NCBI GenBank assembly: GCA_039621445.1 | Contig: CP154955.1 | Coordinates: 39,998,426-40,062,425 of the forward strand | DNA: 64,000 nucleotides | Direction of reading: 5' to 3' | Origin: Euglena gracilis | Taxonomy: Eukaryota > Euglenida > Euglenophyceae > Euglenales | Shown here: in pieces, positions 39,914 through 50,790 of the stretch | Layout of the letters: each line of letters opens with the position of its first letter | How positions within the stretch are numbered: position 1 is the stretch's first letter | Position numbers and translations under genes: made by a program | Notes under the pieces: generated by a model | Database searches by the model: none | The model's input: only the letters and a program-made list of their open reading frames with translations | What the model was told of the DNA's origin: nothing

Positions 39914-40398
39914 AACGATGGTTTTTCACAATCGTGACATTGGCTGATTCTTTTGATTTGGCACTGGAAATCGATGCCTTTTCATCCAAAGCACATGCCC
40001 TTTTGCCACGTCATTGGTCACAACACTCTAACGCATTTGATAAATTTTGGGGTGATACTGCGTTATGGATGCACCCTCGCCCAAATCTTCACGAATGTGT
40101 GGTTGAGAAAATTCTGCGGGATGAAGCCCGTGGAGTAATTCTCATACCCATCATTCCGGACGCGGAATGGTTCACCCAACTATCGTACGTATGCTTTCAT
40201 TGGTGGGATTTACCCCCTAACGTACCAATCTTTGAAGATTGTTGTGGTAAAATATTACCACCCGCACAAGAAATCATTTTTCCCGTATGTTTCTTCGATG
40301 CCTTCGGAATGTCCGAATTCGCGGTGCCGAGGAAGCTCGGTAGCCCCAGGGATACCCTGACGGTTTTCGCAGTCATCGAGTGCAGGTCAGCATCCTAA
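39910..40398 (+). CDS. Dam-like domain of A3, between protease and RT
   Basis: This 162-residue frame overlaps the protease ORF end by 4 bases. It reads DLALEIDAFSSKAHALLPRH, WSQHSNAFDKFWGDTALWMH, PRPNLHECVVEKILRDEARG and VILIPIIPDAEWFTQLSYVC. The layout (DxF/DAF, W, LWMNPP-like box, VxxKI, IP.P...WF) matches Dam-like N6-adenine methyltransferase folds found in some phages and DIRS-type retroelements. The catalytic NPPY is MHPRP here, so methyl transfer is unlikely. A related domain lies in element M at 53080-53551. The family call rests on motif order by eye. Confidence 0.55.
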   Translation: MKRWFFTIVTLADSFDLALEIDAFSSKAHALLPRHWSQHSNAFDKFWGDTALWMHPRPNLHECVVEKILRDEARGVILIPIIPDAEWFTQLSYVCFHWWDLPPNVPIFEDCCGKILPPAQEIIFPVCFFDAFGMSEFAVPRKLGSPRDTLTVFAVIECRSAS

Positions 40399-40441
40399 CT
40401 CAGCCGAATTCTGTTCACGTATTACCCGCGAATTTCACAGT

Positions 40442-41293
40442 GTGCTAGAAAATTCAGTATACGCGTGCGACATCGACCCCGTGATACGCGGTCCGGTCGG
40501 TGTTTGTAAGATTGAGCTTAAGGAAGGAGCTAAACCAATGCACCAAAAAATTTTTAGTTGTTCGGGAGAACTCGAACAAGCTCTCAATGAAATGAATGAG
40601 AAGCTTATTCAGCACAAGTGGATTGTGCCCTCGAAAAGAGAGTAGACATCCCAGGCATTTGTGGTTCCTAAACCTCCAGAGCCCTCAGGTCAGAAGAAAT
40701 GGAGACTGGTGCTGGATTACCGGTACCTGAACTCCCAAACAAGGGATGATCCCTTCCCGCTCGCCCTGATCGAGGATTTGATCACCAAGCAATCGGAAAA
40801 CCAATTGTGGTCAATTTTCGATCTGGAGAACGGTTTTCAACAAACGCACCTGCACCCTGCCTCACAACCATACACGGCATTCGTGACATCTAAGGGTGTG
40901 TACCAATGGACGGTACTCCCCATGGGTGTTAAGAATGGCCCAGCCATGTTTCAACACATGATTCAATGGGTTCTACGCCATTTACCGTTTGTCATTGTGT
41001 ACATTGATGATGTGCTGGTGGGAGCACGACCACCATCCGAACATCGAGCGAGGATATCCTCGTCACACTACCACCATGTTTGCGCGGTATTAACCGCTTT
41101 TCGAAAACATGTGCTTTTCACGAAAGGTGCGAAAATGCATTTGTTTCGGATACTCATAAAATTTTGCGGCCACATCCTCAGCAACGGACAGCGGAAAGCC
41201 GCTCCGAGTAAACTTGAACCTATTAAGAAATTGACCCCTGAGGTAATCAAGAAGATTACTCACCTCAAAGGATTTTTGGGATTAGCCCAATAA
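40442..41293 (+). pseudogene. Reverse transcriptase of A3, one TAG
   Basis: The upstream part (40442-40645) reads GVCKIELKEGAKPMHQKIFS and LIQHKWIVPSKRE, then a TAG (40643-40645). The main 210-residue frame follows: WRLVLDYRYLNSQTRDDPFP, LWSIFDLENGFQQTHLHPAS, YQWTVLPMGVKNGPAMFQHM and FVIVYIDDVLVGARPP with the YIDD catalytic box, then ILIKFCGHILSNGQRKAAPS. The core is intact. The stop splits off only the N-terminal fingers and is shared with A4. Confidence 0.9.
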
Positions 41294-41403
41294 TAGGCGA
41301 TATATATGGGGGACTTCACGACTTCGCCGACTCCGCGGTGCCCCTCACCAAACAGCTCAAAAACCGGGCTGTTGACAACACCAAAGTCATTTAGGATGAC
41401 CAA

Positions 41404-42294
41404 ATGCGCGAGGCCCTTGAGAAAATAAAGGTTTTGCTTTTGGATAATGTTGTCCTCAAAATCTCGGACCCGTACAAACCATATGTACTGGAAGTTGACA
41501 GCAGCGATTACGCCGTTGGCGGAGTTCTTAGCCAGCAAAACGCGGCGAATGAGCTCCGACCAGTGGCTTTCTTCAGCAGAAAGTTGCAGGGTGACGACCG
41601 GAAAGGTCAAGTCAACTGGATTATACGCGAGAAGGAAGACGCCGCTCTCCCCGTATACGACACGCGGCTTGAGGCTGGCTGGCTGCGCGAGCTGGCCCCG
41701 GACCTCCTGTCCGACTTGATGGAGGACTTGGAGGGCCTCTGCATCGTGGCCTCCGGCGCGGACGTCCTAGATGCCGACGCCTTGCAGCGCAGCGCGCCGC
41801 AGGCCGGGGGCCCGAGGAAGGCCCACCACTTGATGGTTCCCCCGCGACCCCACCTTGAGCGGTGGCTGGAGCGGGTCCGTCTGCAGACGACACTTGAAGA
41901 CGCACGCACTGTCGTCACGGTGCTGATCGTCGCTGAACGCCGGCGATGCCCTCCCGTCACCGACGAGACCGCCGTCCGCCGGCTGCTTCCCCACGCTGCG
42001 GCGCTGTTCGACGACCCGGCGCTAGCATTGGACTTGGTTACAATGGGGCAGCGCGCTCCGGTTGTTCGTGTCCCGGCGGACGAGAAGCAGCTGCCACCAC
42101 CGCAGTGGGAACAGAGCTTCCTCCCCCGCAGCAAGGTCCTCGTCGCCTTGCGGGTAAGAGGGGCGGGACCTGATCGCCCCCCTCTGCGTAGAGTCTGGCT
42201 CCAGGGGGAACTCCCGGCCTTGGAGGCATTCCCATTGGAGCTGCTGCGAGTGGAGTACGTCCCCCCCCCCCGCCACACGACAGCCACACATTGA
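41404..42294 (+). CDS. Chimeric ORF: A3 RNase H fused in frame to ORF X
   Basis: 296 residues. The first 78 are RNase H of A3 (YKPYVLEVDSSDYAVGGVLS, NAANELRPVAFFSRKLQGDD, WIIREKE). From 41638 on the protein is ORF X (AALPVYDTRLEAGWLRELAP and onward). The fusion was made by the tandem duplication junction and happens to keep the frame open. An 11-base C run at 42261-42271 then shifts the frame and ends it at 42294. A new gene is conceivable but there is no evidence for it. Confidence 0.75.
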   Translation: MREALEKIKVLLLDNVVLKISDPYKPYVLEVDSSDYAVGGVLSQQNAANELRPVAFFSRKLQGDDRKGQVNWIIREKEDAALPVYDTRLEAGWLRELAPDLLSDLMEDLEGLCIVASGADVLDADALQRSAPQAGGPRKAHHLMVPPRPHLERWLERVRLQTTLEDARTVVTVLIVAERRRCPPVTDETAVRRLLPHAAALFDDPALALDLVTMGQRAPVVRVPADEKQLPPPQWEQSFLPRSKVLVALRVRGAGPDRPPLRRVWLQGELPALEAFPLELLRVEYVPPPRHTTATH

Positions 42295-42310
42295 GCACGA
42301 GGCCAAGCGC

Positions 42311-43458
42311 ATGCTGGTGAAGCTGGCGGGCGCGATGGGGATCGTGTATGGCCTGGCCCACCGCCTGCAGCAGGTGGAGATGATGCATGGCGGACTGGTG
42401 GCCCTGCTGGCGGTGCCGCGGGAGGAGGCGTTGCGGTGGCTGCACGGCTCAGGCTGCGGTGGCCTGTTCATCCGCCCGTTCTGGACGGCGTACACCTACC
42501 CGAACCATGACCGCAACAACTTCAACTTGCTGTGGCTGCGCGGTCGCCAGGTGGAGGCGGCAGCACTTTGGGAGAAGCTGCACAGTCTGCAGGGCTTTGG
42601 GGGTCTGCTGTCGGCAGAGAAGGATGTGGCAGTGCCCACCTCCGGTGGCGGTGAGCAGGCTGAGCTTGAGGGACAGGTTTGATTTTTTCTTGCTGCCCGA
42701 AGGCCAACATCCACCAACCTGTGCCGGGTGGTTCCTGGTGGAGGCTGGGCCCGCTCGAGGACGCTGACGTCTTCCAGGTGAACCGGCTGATCGAGCAGTT
42801 GGGCTTGCGGCCTTTGCAACTGCGCCTTGCCGCCGCCGGACCTTTCCGCCGTGCTGCTTACTTTCTGGCCATCGTCCATCCCACCAAGTTCTCCCTGGAC
42901 TCGGGCGGATGGGGGCGCTCCTGTGCTGCAATGCTGACTCCAGCGTCGCCTCCTCCGCGGCCTGGGACGAAGAAGACCACACCTGCGTCACGGTTGACGT
43001 CAACCTCCACCTGGGGCTGGGCTTGGTGGCCCCCAGCACCTTCCTCGTCGACAGTAGTTGCGACGATGAAGCCAGTGCCAGCGCCAAAGCCTGTTGCTGC
43101 TGCAAAGCCCCCAACGCCCTCCCCCGCGTCCCTTGATGTCCCTGTCACACGCCTTCAGCTACGACCTGGCCGCCAGCATTCCCAAATGTCACCCACCACG
43201 CCGCTGATGGAGGTACACGCCAGCTCGGCTTCTGCATTGGAGACTTTAGTCTTGGAGATGCAGGCGCTGCGGAAGGCCATGGTGCTCCAGAAGGAGCAGT
43301 TGACGCTGCTCCGGCAGGAGAATGCACAGCTCCGCGCCAGCTCGCTGCATCCATCTCTTCGCAGACGTCCAACTCCGGTCTCTTTCAACATCAACCATAT
43401 GCCCAGCCGTACCTGGAGGCCCAGTCACCTCCCTGCAGCATTTATTATGATTTGTTGA
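42311..43458 (+). pseudogene. ORF X2 remainder (second copy)
   Basis: After the poly-C frameshift, X2 continues as 42311-42682 (MLVKLAGAMGIVYGLAHRLQ, NNFNLLWLRGRQVEAAALWE) and 42679-43458 (VFQVNRLIEQLGLRPLQLRL to the same C-terminal leucine zipper). It is nearly identical to X1 at 33370-34513. The frame changes occur in similar places in both copies, except for the poly-C one. Confidence 0.6.
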
Positions 43459-44110
43459 TGAGTTAATTGAGCAATCTTAAGGAAGATTACAGGGATTGGA
43501 ACGGTTCGAATGAAACAAGTTCCAATTCCCAAACCCCCAAGAAACAAGGAGAGACATTGCAACCACTGTCCTTGTCACAAGGCGGAACGCCCTTTATTGT
43601 TGCAAGGTTGCAATGTGCCTTCCTCATCGTCATTTTCATTGATTGTGCGGGACGTAGGTGGCGGAATACCATCCTCTATCCCGGTTCACCCTTCACTGAT
43701 GTGGCGGGGGTATAAACCCCGTGCACCTTCACACTTGGTTACGCCTGTTACCCATGAACGAAGTGAGGGGTTCGTGCCATTTGCTCTGTTCACACCCAAA
43801 AGATCCCCGGTGGAAGCACCGGTGTGCCTTTTGCAGTGCAACTCGGTGTAAACACCGTGTTTTTTCCAACCCCCCCCCCCTCAGTTACCACCCCCACACC
43901 ATTTAGGGCATTGCCGGGATTACCCGCGGAAACTGTGGTTTTCCCTGCATGGCCATGGAACCCAGATATGCGTCTGGTGGTGCCGGAAATCTCTGGAGGC
44001 GTTTCCATTGTGGAGGACTATGGTGATGATTTGATGGATAACCTCACCCCGGTGATGTTTTACGAATTCTCGGTCAACTTCCAGCGGATCACCTCCTAAG
44101 CAAGCAAACT

Positions 44111-45695
44111 TTGCATGTCCACCAAAGCGTTGCGGAATGCGCAACCATGCTCAACAAGGCTTTGCAATTTGATGAAGACAATCTAAGGGTTATCACCACA
44201 AAACTGGAAAATTGCTGGAATTATTTGCTGGACATCGGCAAATATTGCCAACACAATTTTGAAAATGCGGTGACAGACCTTCAAACATTTTCAGGAAAGT
44301 GTTGACAGTTTTTTGCGCATCCAGCTCCCACAAAACATCAGTGAAACACTGCACGAAGCAGAAACCCGAAATGATTCCAAGTTTTCGCACGTGCAAGATG
44401 GTATGAACCATCTTTTTGCCACAGTGGAATCTTGTTCAACAATGCTGTTGCAATTGCAGCTACAAATACAAGCGCAAAATGCCACCCCCAAAATGCCGGA
44501 AATCGGTAACTTTGTCCCACTGGAGCATTTTAGCGCACTCACTACTTCTTTCCAAGAAGCACAACAACGGATTGTGCATTTGTGCTCGGAAATCGAGCAT
44601 TTGAAGCAACTTCAGGCGAAAGTCCAAGAAAATTTTGTTCCCCGTACGCAAAGTCAGCTTTTGGAGGAACGCATCCTACACTTGGAGCAGAAATCCTGCC
44701 GTTGTGCCGCAAACCAGGATGGATTAACCTCCTTGAAGGCGAAAATGGCGGATTGCGCACAACGGTTGGATTTCGCGCAACACCAATCGCAAACGGACAT
44801 TGGCGGTATTAACGCCACCGTTGTCGGTTTGCAGGAGCACGTTTCCGCACTTTCCAAGCGAATTCCCGACATTAGTGGTATTCAAGCCGCTCTTGGGGAA
44901 TTACAAACACGTTGCACCTTGTTGTCCACCACAATAGCGGAAATTCGCGCACTTCCCATCCTTTTGAGTGCTCGGATATCTGAGTCACAGGAATTTTGCT
45001 CATCCTGTAACAGATGCTTGGTGACAACAAGGAAACCTTGCAAGCATTCTGTACAAGTTTGCTCCAACTTGAGGAAAGCGTGAATCGGAATGCCCGATCC
45101 ATGCCAGATGAGGTTGAATTGACGAATTTCCGCGTTGTTGGAAAAGCCAACCACGGAAAATTCGCGCACCACCGTGAAAACCGCCACCAAGACACTCCAC
45201 CAATTACAAACTGTCTCAGATGCAGTAAACGCGCTTGCAGGTCAACTCCAGGATTGGAAGGAGTCCCAAGGAAAGCTTGTCCAAGATTTACACTTCGTTT
45301 CTGAAAAGTTACCACACTGAGAAGATTTTTCCCGTTACCGCAAATGCATTCGGCCTTTGGAGGCTGAGGTTGACCGTATTTGCGGCCAACTCCAGTTGGT
45401 GGAACACTTGGAAGACACGGTGCATGACGTGTCCGCGAGTTTGGATAAAATGTCCACTCCGGTACCGGTTGTGCCACCACCCACCGCGGTAAGCGCTGCG
45501 GTTGGTATTCCAAATGTCCCGGAATCGCGTTCTCAAATTACCGTTTCTGGAGTAGGAATCCCTACATCCACCACGAATTTGATACAACCACACGCGAAAA
45601 CGCGAATTGCACCACCTTTGCATTTGCCCACACCGCAATCCCACTTTTCAGGGGACATTTCCGACGAGGAAATTGATCCACCGCTCGAAAATTAG
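44111..45695 (+). pseudogene. Gag N-terminal coiled-coil region of A4
   Basis: The main frame (44313-45083, 256 residues) is longer than in A3: HLFATVESCSTMLLQLQLQI, then HLCSEIEHLKQLQAKVQENF, RLDFAQHQSQTDIGGINATV and GLQEHVSALSKRIPDISGIQ. The unbroken heptads show that A4 has the older frame where A3 carries indels near 35840-35880. The frames 44111-44305 and 45357-45695 flank it. Confidence 0.72.
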
Positions 45696-45737
45696 AGTGT
45701 CCACCAAGAAATTCAACTGTCCAGCCTTGTACGAGCA

Positions 45738-46862
45738 ATGAGCCAACACCCCACACACGGTACTGGTGATGTGTCGCCTTCGCGACCATGTCAACCACCA
45801 ACGGGTTCTGGATTACCAGATCAACCGTCAGGTTTTAGGCGGGAAACCCGCCGCACTGGGAGAATTTCACCAGATTTTTCGCAATTCTCGCAGGAAATTC
45901 CTGCCAACCTTACACTTGGTGCAGTAAAGTCCTGCACGGGGTGCAGATTGAGCAGAAAATCTGCGAAACGCGCTTGGTGTTATGAAATACTCAGACCAAA
46001 ACCCCTGGAATACCACCGAGTGTCAGCGTCTTACTCAGAGAGACTTCAAGGGCACCATCGCAATCGCGAACAAGGTGAAACCCCAATGGGACGGGGCAAC
46101 CACATGGAGACAATTTTTCGGGACTGGGGGTACCACTGGGCGCTAAAGGGACCCACCCAAGACCCGAACCCCGAGGTAGTCAAGATGGAATTCATCGACT
46201 GTCTACCAAGGGAGGAGCGAGGACGCGCACGCAATTTGGTGATACGTAATGGCGTATCATTCGAAGATCTGGTTGAGCAATACGCTTCAACCAACTCAAG
46301 TTTGGTCACCAGGATTACCCTGTTGAAGAAATGGCGACAATGCGCGCCATCGGATCGCACATGGAAGCGAATTGACCTTTGGTATGCCAAATGATTACCA
46401 CTTGCCTCCGAAGTTGATGAACTTAGCGAGAAGCAAATGCGCGAACAATTCGATGCGGTTTTGGTACACTTCATACCATCTTTCGTGAGGGATATCCATC
46501 GCGTGCAGTTGGCGAGGCATGAGATGACTCTTGCCCAACGTTGGAATTATGTGTCAAAGCAACTCAAGCTCACACAAGTTTTGGGACACATACAGTCCGC
46601 TTTCCAAACGCATCCCTCCGCGGGAATCCCTGCGGCTGAGGTTAATGCGTTGCAAAAATCACCCACATCACCAAGATCACCCACCACGGGACCGAAAACG
46701 CGGAATCAGCGTGCATCGGACCAAGACATGGATAAACTTTGCTTTTTGTGCAACAAATCTGGTCACATGTCTCGGGATTGCCCGAAACCCGATGCGCGAA
46801 AGTGTATCGCAAGCCCAAGAGGCTCCACCTCCTCACGGGGATCAGGTTCCTCGGTGTTTTAA
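45738..46862 (+). pseudogene. Gag capsid and CCHC zinc knuckle of A4
   Basis: Same organisation as A3, with the shared TGA at 46392-46394. The knuckle reads CFLCNKSGHMSRDC and is intact. After the TAA at 46860-46862 the Arg/Ser-rich tail continues in frame to about 47090. Here it is followed by EYRSPGYAESRHKSRCSLCG in an adjacent frame. Confidence 0.82.
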
Positions 46863-47528
46863 CGTCAATCGGGAGTTTCACGGTCTTCGGAGAACCGCTT
46901 TGGCGGTAGTAGGCCCAAGTCACCATCGCGTGATGGTCGGGAAACCCGTCCTTCTCGCGGTCGGTCACCTGGACCCCCTACCCGAAAACGGATTTCAATT
47001 GCGATTCTTCACGATCTCGTTCGCGAAGTGGATCATCCTCTTCGCGCGAGTCACCGGGGAAGTCCCGGTACGCCGGTCATGGTTGGCGGGAAACCCGTTC
47101 GCCACGGAATACCGTTCCCCCGGTTATGCGGAATCCCGCCACAAATCCCGTTGCTCACTTTGTGGTTCCAAACCGTGGTTACTGCTCCAACCGGCAAAAG
47201 GTCGGTTTCAAGATGTCTTGTTTGGAGGAGGACTCCCTGGCTTCGGGCATGGAGGGGGATGAGACCTCAGATGGAGAATATAATGAGACCCGAATGGCGG
47301 TGCGCTCATTGAATTCCATCTATTCCGCCAAAAAGTCCGTTGCTGGCTATGCAGCCGGTTCGGACTTGGAGTGAGGGAGCCCGAGGTTCGAGGGCACGGA
47401 CCTCTGGGCTGATGAACAGAATGAGGTAAGACCTGATCAACCTTGCCCCCCCCTGCCCATCCGCCTTTACAGTCGGTACCCAAAACTATTTCGGGTCCCC
47501 CACCCCCCACTGCACATTTCTGCTCGGA

Positions 47529-48827
47529 ATGCTGTGCAAAGTAGGAAAGGGTTCACAGGAAAGCTGGCACGCAAACGTATTTCCGCCAGACCCTTCACTT
47601 TGCGTACCACCAATGGAATTACTCGTCCAAGCCGAAATCCGCATTCAAAATTTTTCCACCAAAGGCAAAATTCTCATTGACACTGGTTGTCGCATTGCAC
47701 TTCTTTTTCGGTGGGGGTTGATACCAGCCGCGCTCTTGGTAAGCGCCAAGAAACCGATCAAAATTACAACCGCCGATATCACCCCCAGGTGCGGTAGTGA
47801 GTTGGGATGTGTGCTCGAGATACTCTTGCCCATCATCCCATAGCATCGCTCACACCCCTCACAAATCCAACATTTCACCAATATTTGGGGTTACGAGTCC
47901 GGAATTAACGGGTCTGACGTAATTTTGGGATACCCGTTTTTGCGCCAGTATCGATTGGTTGTGGATTGCCACTCCCACGGTTTGCGCACAGCACCCACCA
48001 CTTCATTGCCACCCAAATCACCACCACCATTGGCGTCCACCATGACGACCACCACTTTTCCAACACCGTTACCCACAATAGCAACGCCGTTAACCACCAC
48101 ACCAACCACCGTTTTCCACACCCGGGGTACGGAGAAAGCCTCCCCCCTACCCAATGACACACCCACATGCGTTCCACATGAGGTAGGGCAAGCGAGTAGC
48201 GGTACCCCCGCCGTTCCACTGTGTTACAAGACGAAAGCCCAAAGGCCTGAAGTAATTACGGTGTCGAGCAGTCGCCCAGCCGTACCACCACTCCATTTTC
48301 CACCAGTTGTGCCGAGTTCAGGCACAACTGTACAAGACTCACCGGCTCATGCCATCGACACCCACTTACACGCACACCCGTCACACCACTACACTTCCTT
48401 CCAATGTGTACACTGCAGGAGAATTTGAACCCAAACGGATTTCGATTGTAGATGCCTACTTGAAAATCCGACACTAATCGCAATTCCGAAAACGGAATCC
48501 ACATCCCAGGATACACTCGGTTGTAGCCCGCAATGCGCGGAGATACACCGAGTACTCCAACAACGCGTATTAGCCTCGTTGTTCGGAAACGCAAAAAGCG
48601 TGATTCCTAATTACAATCGCAATCACACTTGGTACGGATTTGATGCGAAATGGGGAATCCCTCAGCTTGTCCAAACTCCCTTGGGATTAACCCTTGAGGT
48701 TGTGGAAGACAGCCCGCATGTTGGTGGATCCATTCATTGTGTTCTTCACTTCAACCCAGGAAATCGGGTGCATGAACACGCAAAACGCGTATGGAATGCT
48801 TTTCATTTGGTCAATATCTCATTTTGA
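47529..48827 (+). pseudogene. Protease region of A4, broken
   Basis: Counterpart of the intact A3 frame at 38699-39913. It contains KILIDTGCRIALLFRWGLIP with DTG, but a TAG at 47841-47843 replaces the Lys after LLPIIP. The rest (GYPFLRQYRLVVDCHSHGL) resumes at 47925, and a further TGA near 48426 splits the Cys/His patch. A48579-48827 frame carries the tail. A3 and A4 therefore differ in which domains are still open. Confidence 0.82.
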
Positions 48828-49312
48828 AACGATGGTTTTTCACAATCGTGACATTGGCTGATTCTTTTGATTTGGCACTGGAAATCGATGCCTTTTCATC
48901 CAAAGCACATGCCCTTTTGCCACGTCGTTGGTCACAACACTCTAACGCATTTGATAAATTTTGGGGTGATACTGCGTTATGGATGCACCCTCGCCCAAAT
49001 CTTCACGAATGTGTGGTTGAGAAAATTCTGCGGGATGAAGCCCGTGGAGTAATTCTCATACCCATCATTCCGGACGCGGAATGGTTCACCCAACTATCGT
49101 ACGTATGCTTTCATTGGTGGGATTTACCCACTAATGTACCAATCTTTGAAGATTGTTGTGGTAAAATATTACCACCCACACAAGAAATCATTTTTTGCGT
49201 ATGCTTCTTCGATGCCTTCGGAATGTCCGAATTCGCGGTGCCGAGGAAGCTCGGTAGCCCCAGGGATACCCTGACGGTTTCCGCAGTCATCAAGTGCAGG
49301 ACAGCATCCTAA
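48791..49312 (+). CDS. Dam-like domain of A4
   Basis: The 173-residue frame is nearly identical to 39910-40398: IDAFSSKAHALLPRRWSQHS, FWGDTALWMHPRPNLHECVV and RGVILIPIIPDAEWFTQLSY. As in A3 the NPPY position is HPRP. It lies between protease and RT. Its preservation as an open frame in both copies, while neighbours are broken, may be chance. Confidence 0.55.
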   Translation: MECFSFGQYLILKRWFFTIVTLADSFDLALEIDAFSSKAHALLPRRWSQHSNAFDKFWGDTALWMHPRPNLHECVVEKILRDEARGVILIPIIPDAEWFTQLSYVCFHWWDLPTNVPIFEDCCGKILPPTQEIIFCVCFFDAFGMSEFAVPRKLGSPRDTLTVSAVIKCRTAS

Positions 49313-49355
49313 CTCAGCCGAATTCTGTTCACGTATTACCCGCGAATTTCACAGT

Positions 49356-50207
49356 GTGCTAGAAAATTCAGTATACGCGTGCGACATCGACCCCGTGATA
49401 CGCGGTCCGGTCGGTGTTTGTAAGATTGAGCTTAAGGAAGGAGCTAAACCAATGCACCAAAAAATTTTTAGTTGTTCGGGAGAACTCGAACAAGCTCTCA
49501 ATGAAATGAATGAGAAGCTTATTCAGCGCAAGTGGATTGTGCCCTCGAAAAGAGAGTAGACATCCCAGGCATTTGTGGTTCCTAAACCTCCAGAGCCCTC
49601 AGGTCAGAAGAAATGGAGACTGGTGCTGGATTACCGGTACCTAAACTCCCAAACAAGGGATGATCCCTTCCCGCTCGCCCTGATCGAGGATTTGATCACC
49701 AAGCAATCGGAAAACCAATTGTGGTCAATTTTCGATCTGGAGAACGGTTTTCAACAAACGCACTTGCACCCTGCCTCACAACCATACACGGCATTCGTGA
49801 CATCTAAGGGTGTGTACCAATGGACGGTACTCCCCATGGGTGTTAAGAATGGCCCAGCCATGTTTCAACACATCATTCAATGGGTTCTACGCCATTTACC
49901 GTTTGTCACTGTGTACATTGATGATGTGCTGGTGGGAGCACGACCACCATCCGAACATCGAGCGAGGATATCCTCGTCACACTACCACCATGTTTGCGCG
50001 GTATTAACCGCTTTTCGAAAACATGCGCTTTTCACGAAAGGTGCGAAAATGCATTTGTTTCGGATACTCATAAAATTTTGCGGCCACATCCTCAGCAACG
50101 GACAGCGGAAAGCCGCTCCGAGTAAACTTGAACCTATTAAGAAATTGACCCCTGAGGTAATCAAGAAGATTACTCACCTCAAAGGATTTTTGGGATTAGC
50201 CCAATAA
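49356..50207 (+). pseudogene. Reverse transcriptase of A4, one TAG
   Basis: Same as A3: the upstream part ends at a TAG (49557-49559), then the 210-residue RT core with WRLVLDYRYLNSQTRDDPFP, SIFDLENGFQQTHLHPASQP and FVTVYIDDVLVGARPPSEHR follows. A handful of substitutions distinguish it from A3 (for example HIIQ for HMIQ). Confidence 0.9.
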
Positions 50208-50315
50208 TAGGCGATATATGGGGGACTTCACGACTTCGCCGACTCCGCGGTGCCCCTCACCAAACAGCTCAAAAACCGGGCTGTTGACAACACCAAAGTC
50301 ATTTAGGATGACCAA

Positions 50316-50790
50316 ATGCGCGAGGCCCTTGAGAAAATCAAGGTTTTGCTTTTGGAGAATGTTGTCCTCAAAATCTCGGACCCGTACAAACCATATGTAC
50401 TGGAAATTGACAGCAGCGATTACGCCGTTGGCGGAGTTCTTAGCCAGCAAAACGCGGCGAATGAGCTCCGACCAGTGGCTTTCTTCAGCAGAAAGTTGCA
50501 GGGTGACGACCGGAAAGGTCAAGTCAAGTGGATTATACGCGAGAAGGAAACCTATGCAATTGTGCTTATACTCCAGAAATCTGAACCTTGGTGGCCAGCA
50601 GTCTCGTCCAGATCCTCGTCAAGACAGATCATGAGAGTCTCCAACACTGGTACACCGAGGATTTGAACAAGGCCATGTCGTCGGTCGGAAGGCGATGCAG
50701 ATGGCATGAGTTCTTGAGTCAATTCAACATTGTGGTTATTTATACCCCTTGTCACACACAAAAAGTAGCGGATCCGCTCAGTCGGGCCCC
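50316..50790 (+). pseudogene. RNase H of A4
   Basis: The frame 50316-50666 reads DPYKPYVLEIDSSDYAVGGV, then NAANELRPVAFFSRKLQGDD and WIIREKETYAIVLILQKSEP. After a frameshift near 50590 it continues as LVKTDHESLQHWYTEDLNKA and FLSQFNIVVIYTPCHTQKVA, DPLSRAP. The duplication breakpoint is at 50549, inside this domain. Confidence 0.85.

Larger units (their letters stand above)
32694..41637 (+). repeat. Tandem duplication, unit 1
   Basis: 8944 bp, from inside ORF X1 to inside the RNase H of chromovirus A3. The same sequence repeats directly as 41638-50549 (8912 bp) with about 1-2 percent mismatches in the parts I compared and small indels. See unit 2. Confidence 0.9.
34514..41637 (+). mobile_element. 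Chromovirus A3, truncated in RNase H
   Basis: Contains gag, protease, Dam-like domain, RT and the first half of RNase H in that order. The 3' half was lost at the duplication junction. A TATA-like GGGTATAAACCCC lies near 34762, upstream of gag. I could not define a 5' LTR. Confidence 0.88.
41638..50549 (+). repeat. Tandem duplication, unit 2
   Basis: Second unit. The junction is at 41637/41638, where RNase H sequence GAGAAGGAA is followed directly by GACGCCGCTCTCC of ORF X. In unit 2 the chromovirus continues past 50549 with ACCTATGCAATTG, the normal RNase H. Shared disabled codons (for example the TAG after KRE in RT) show that the elements were already dead when duplicated. Confidence 0.9.
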
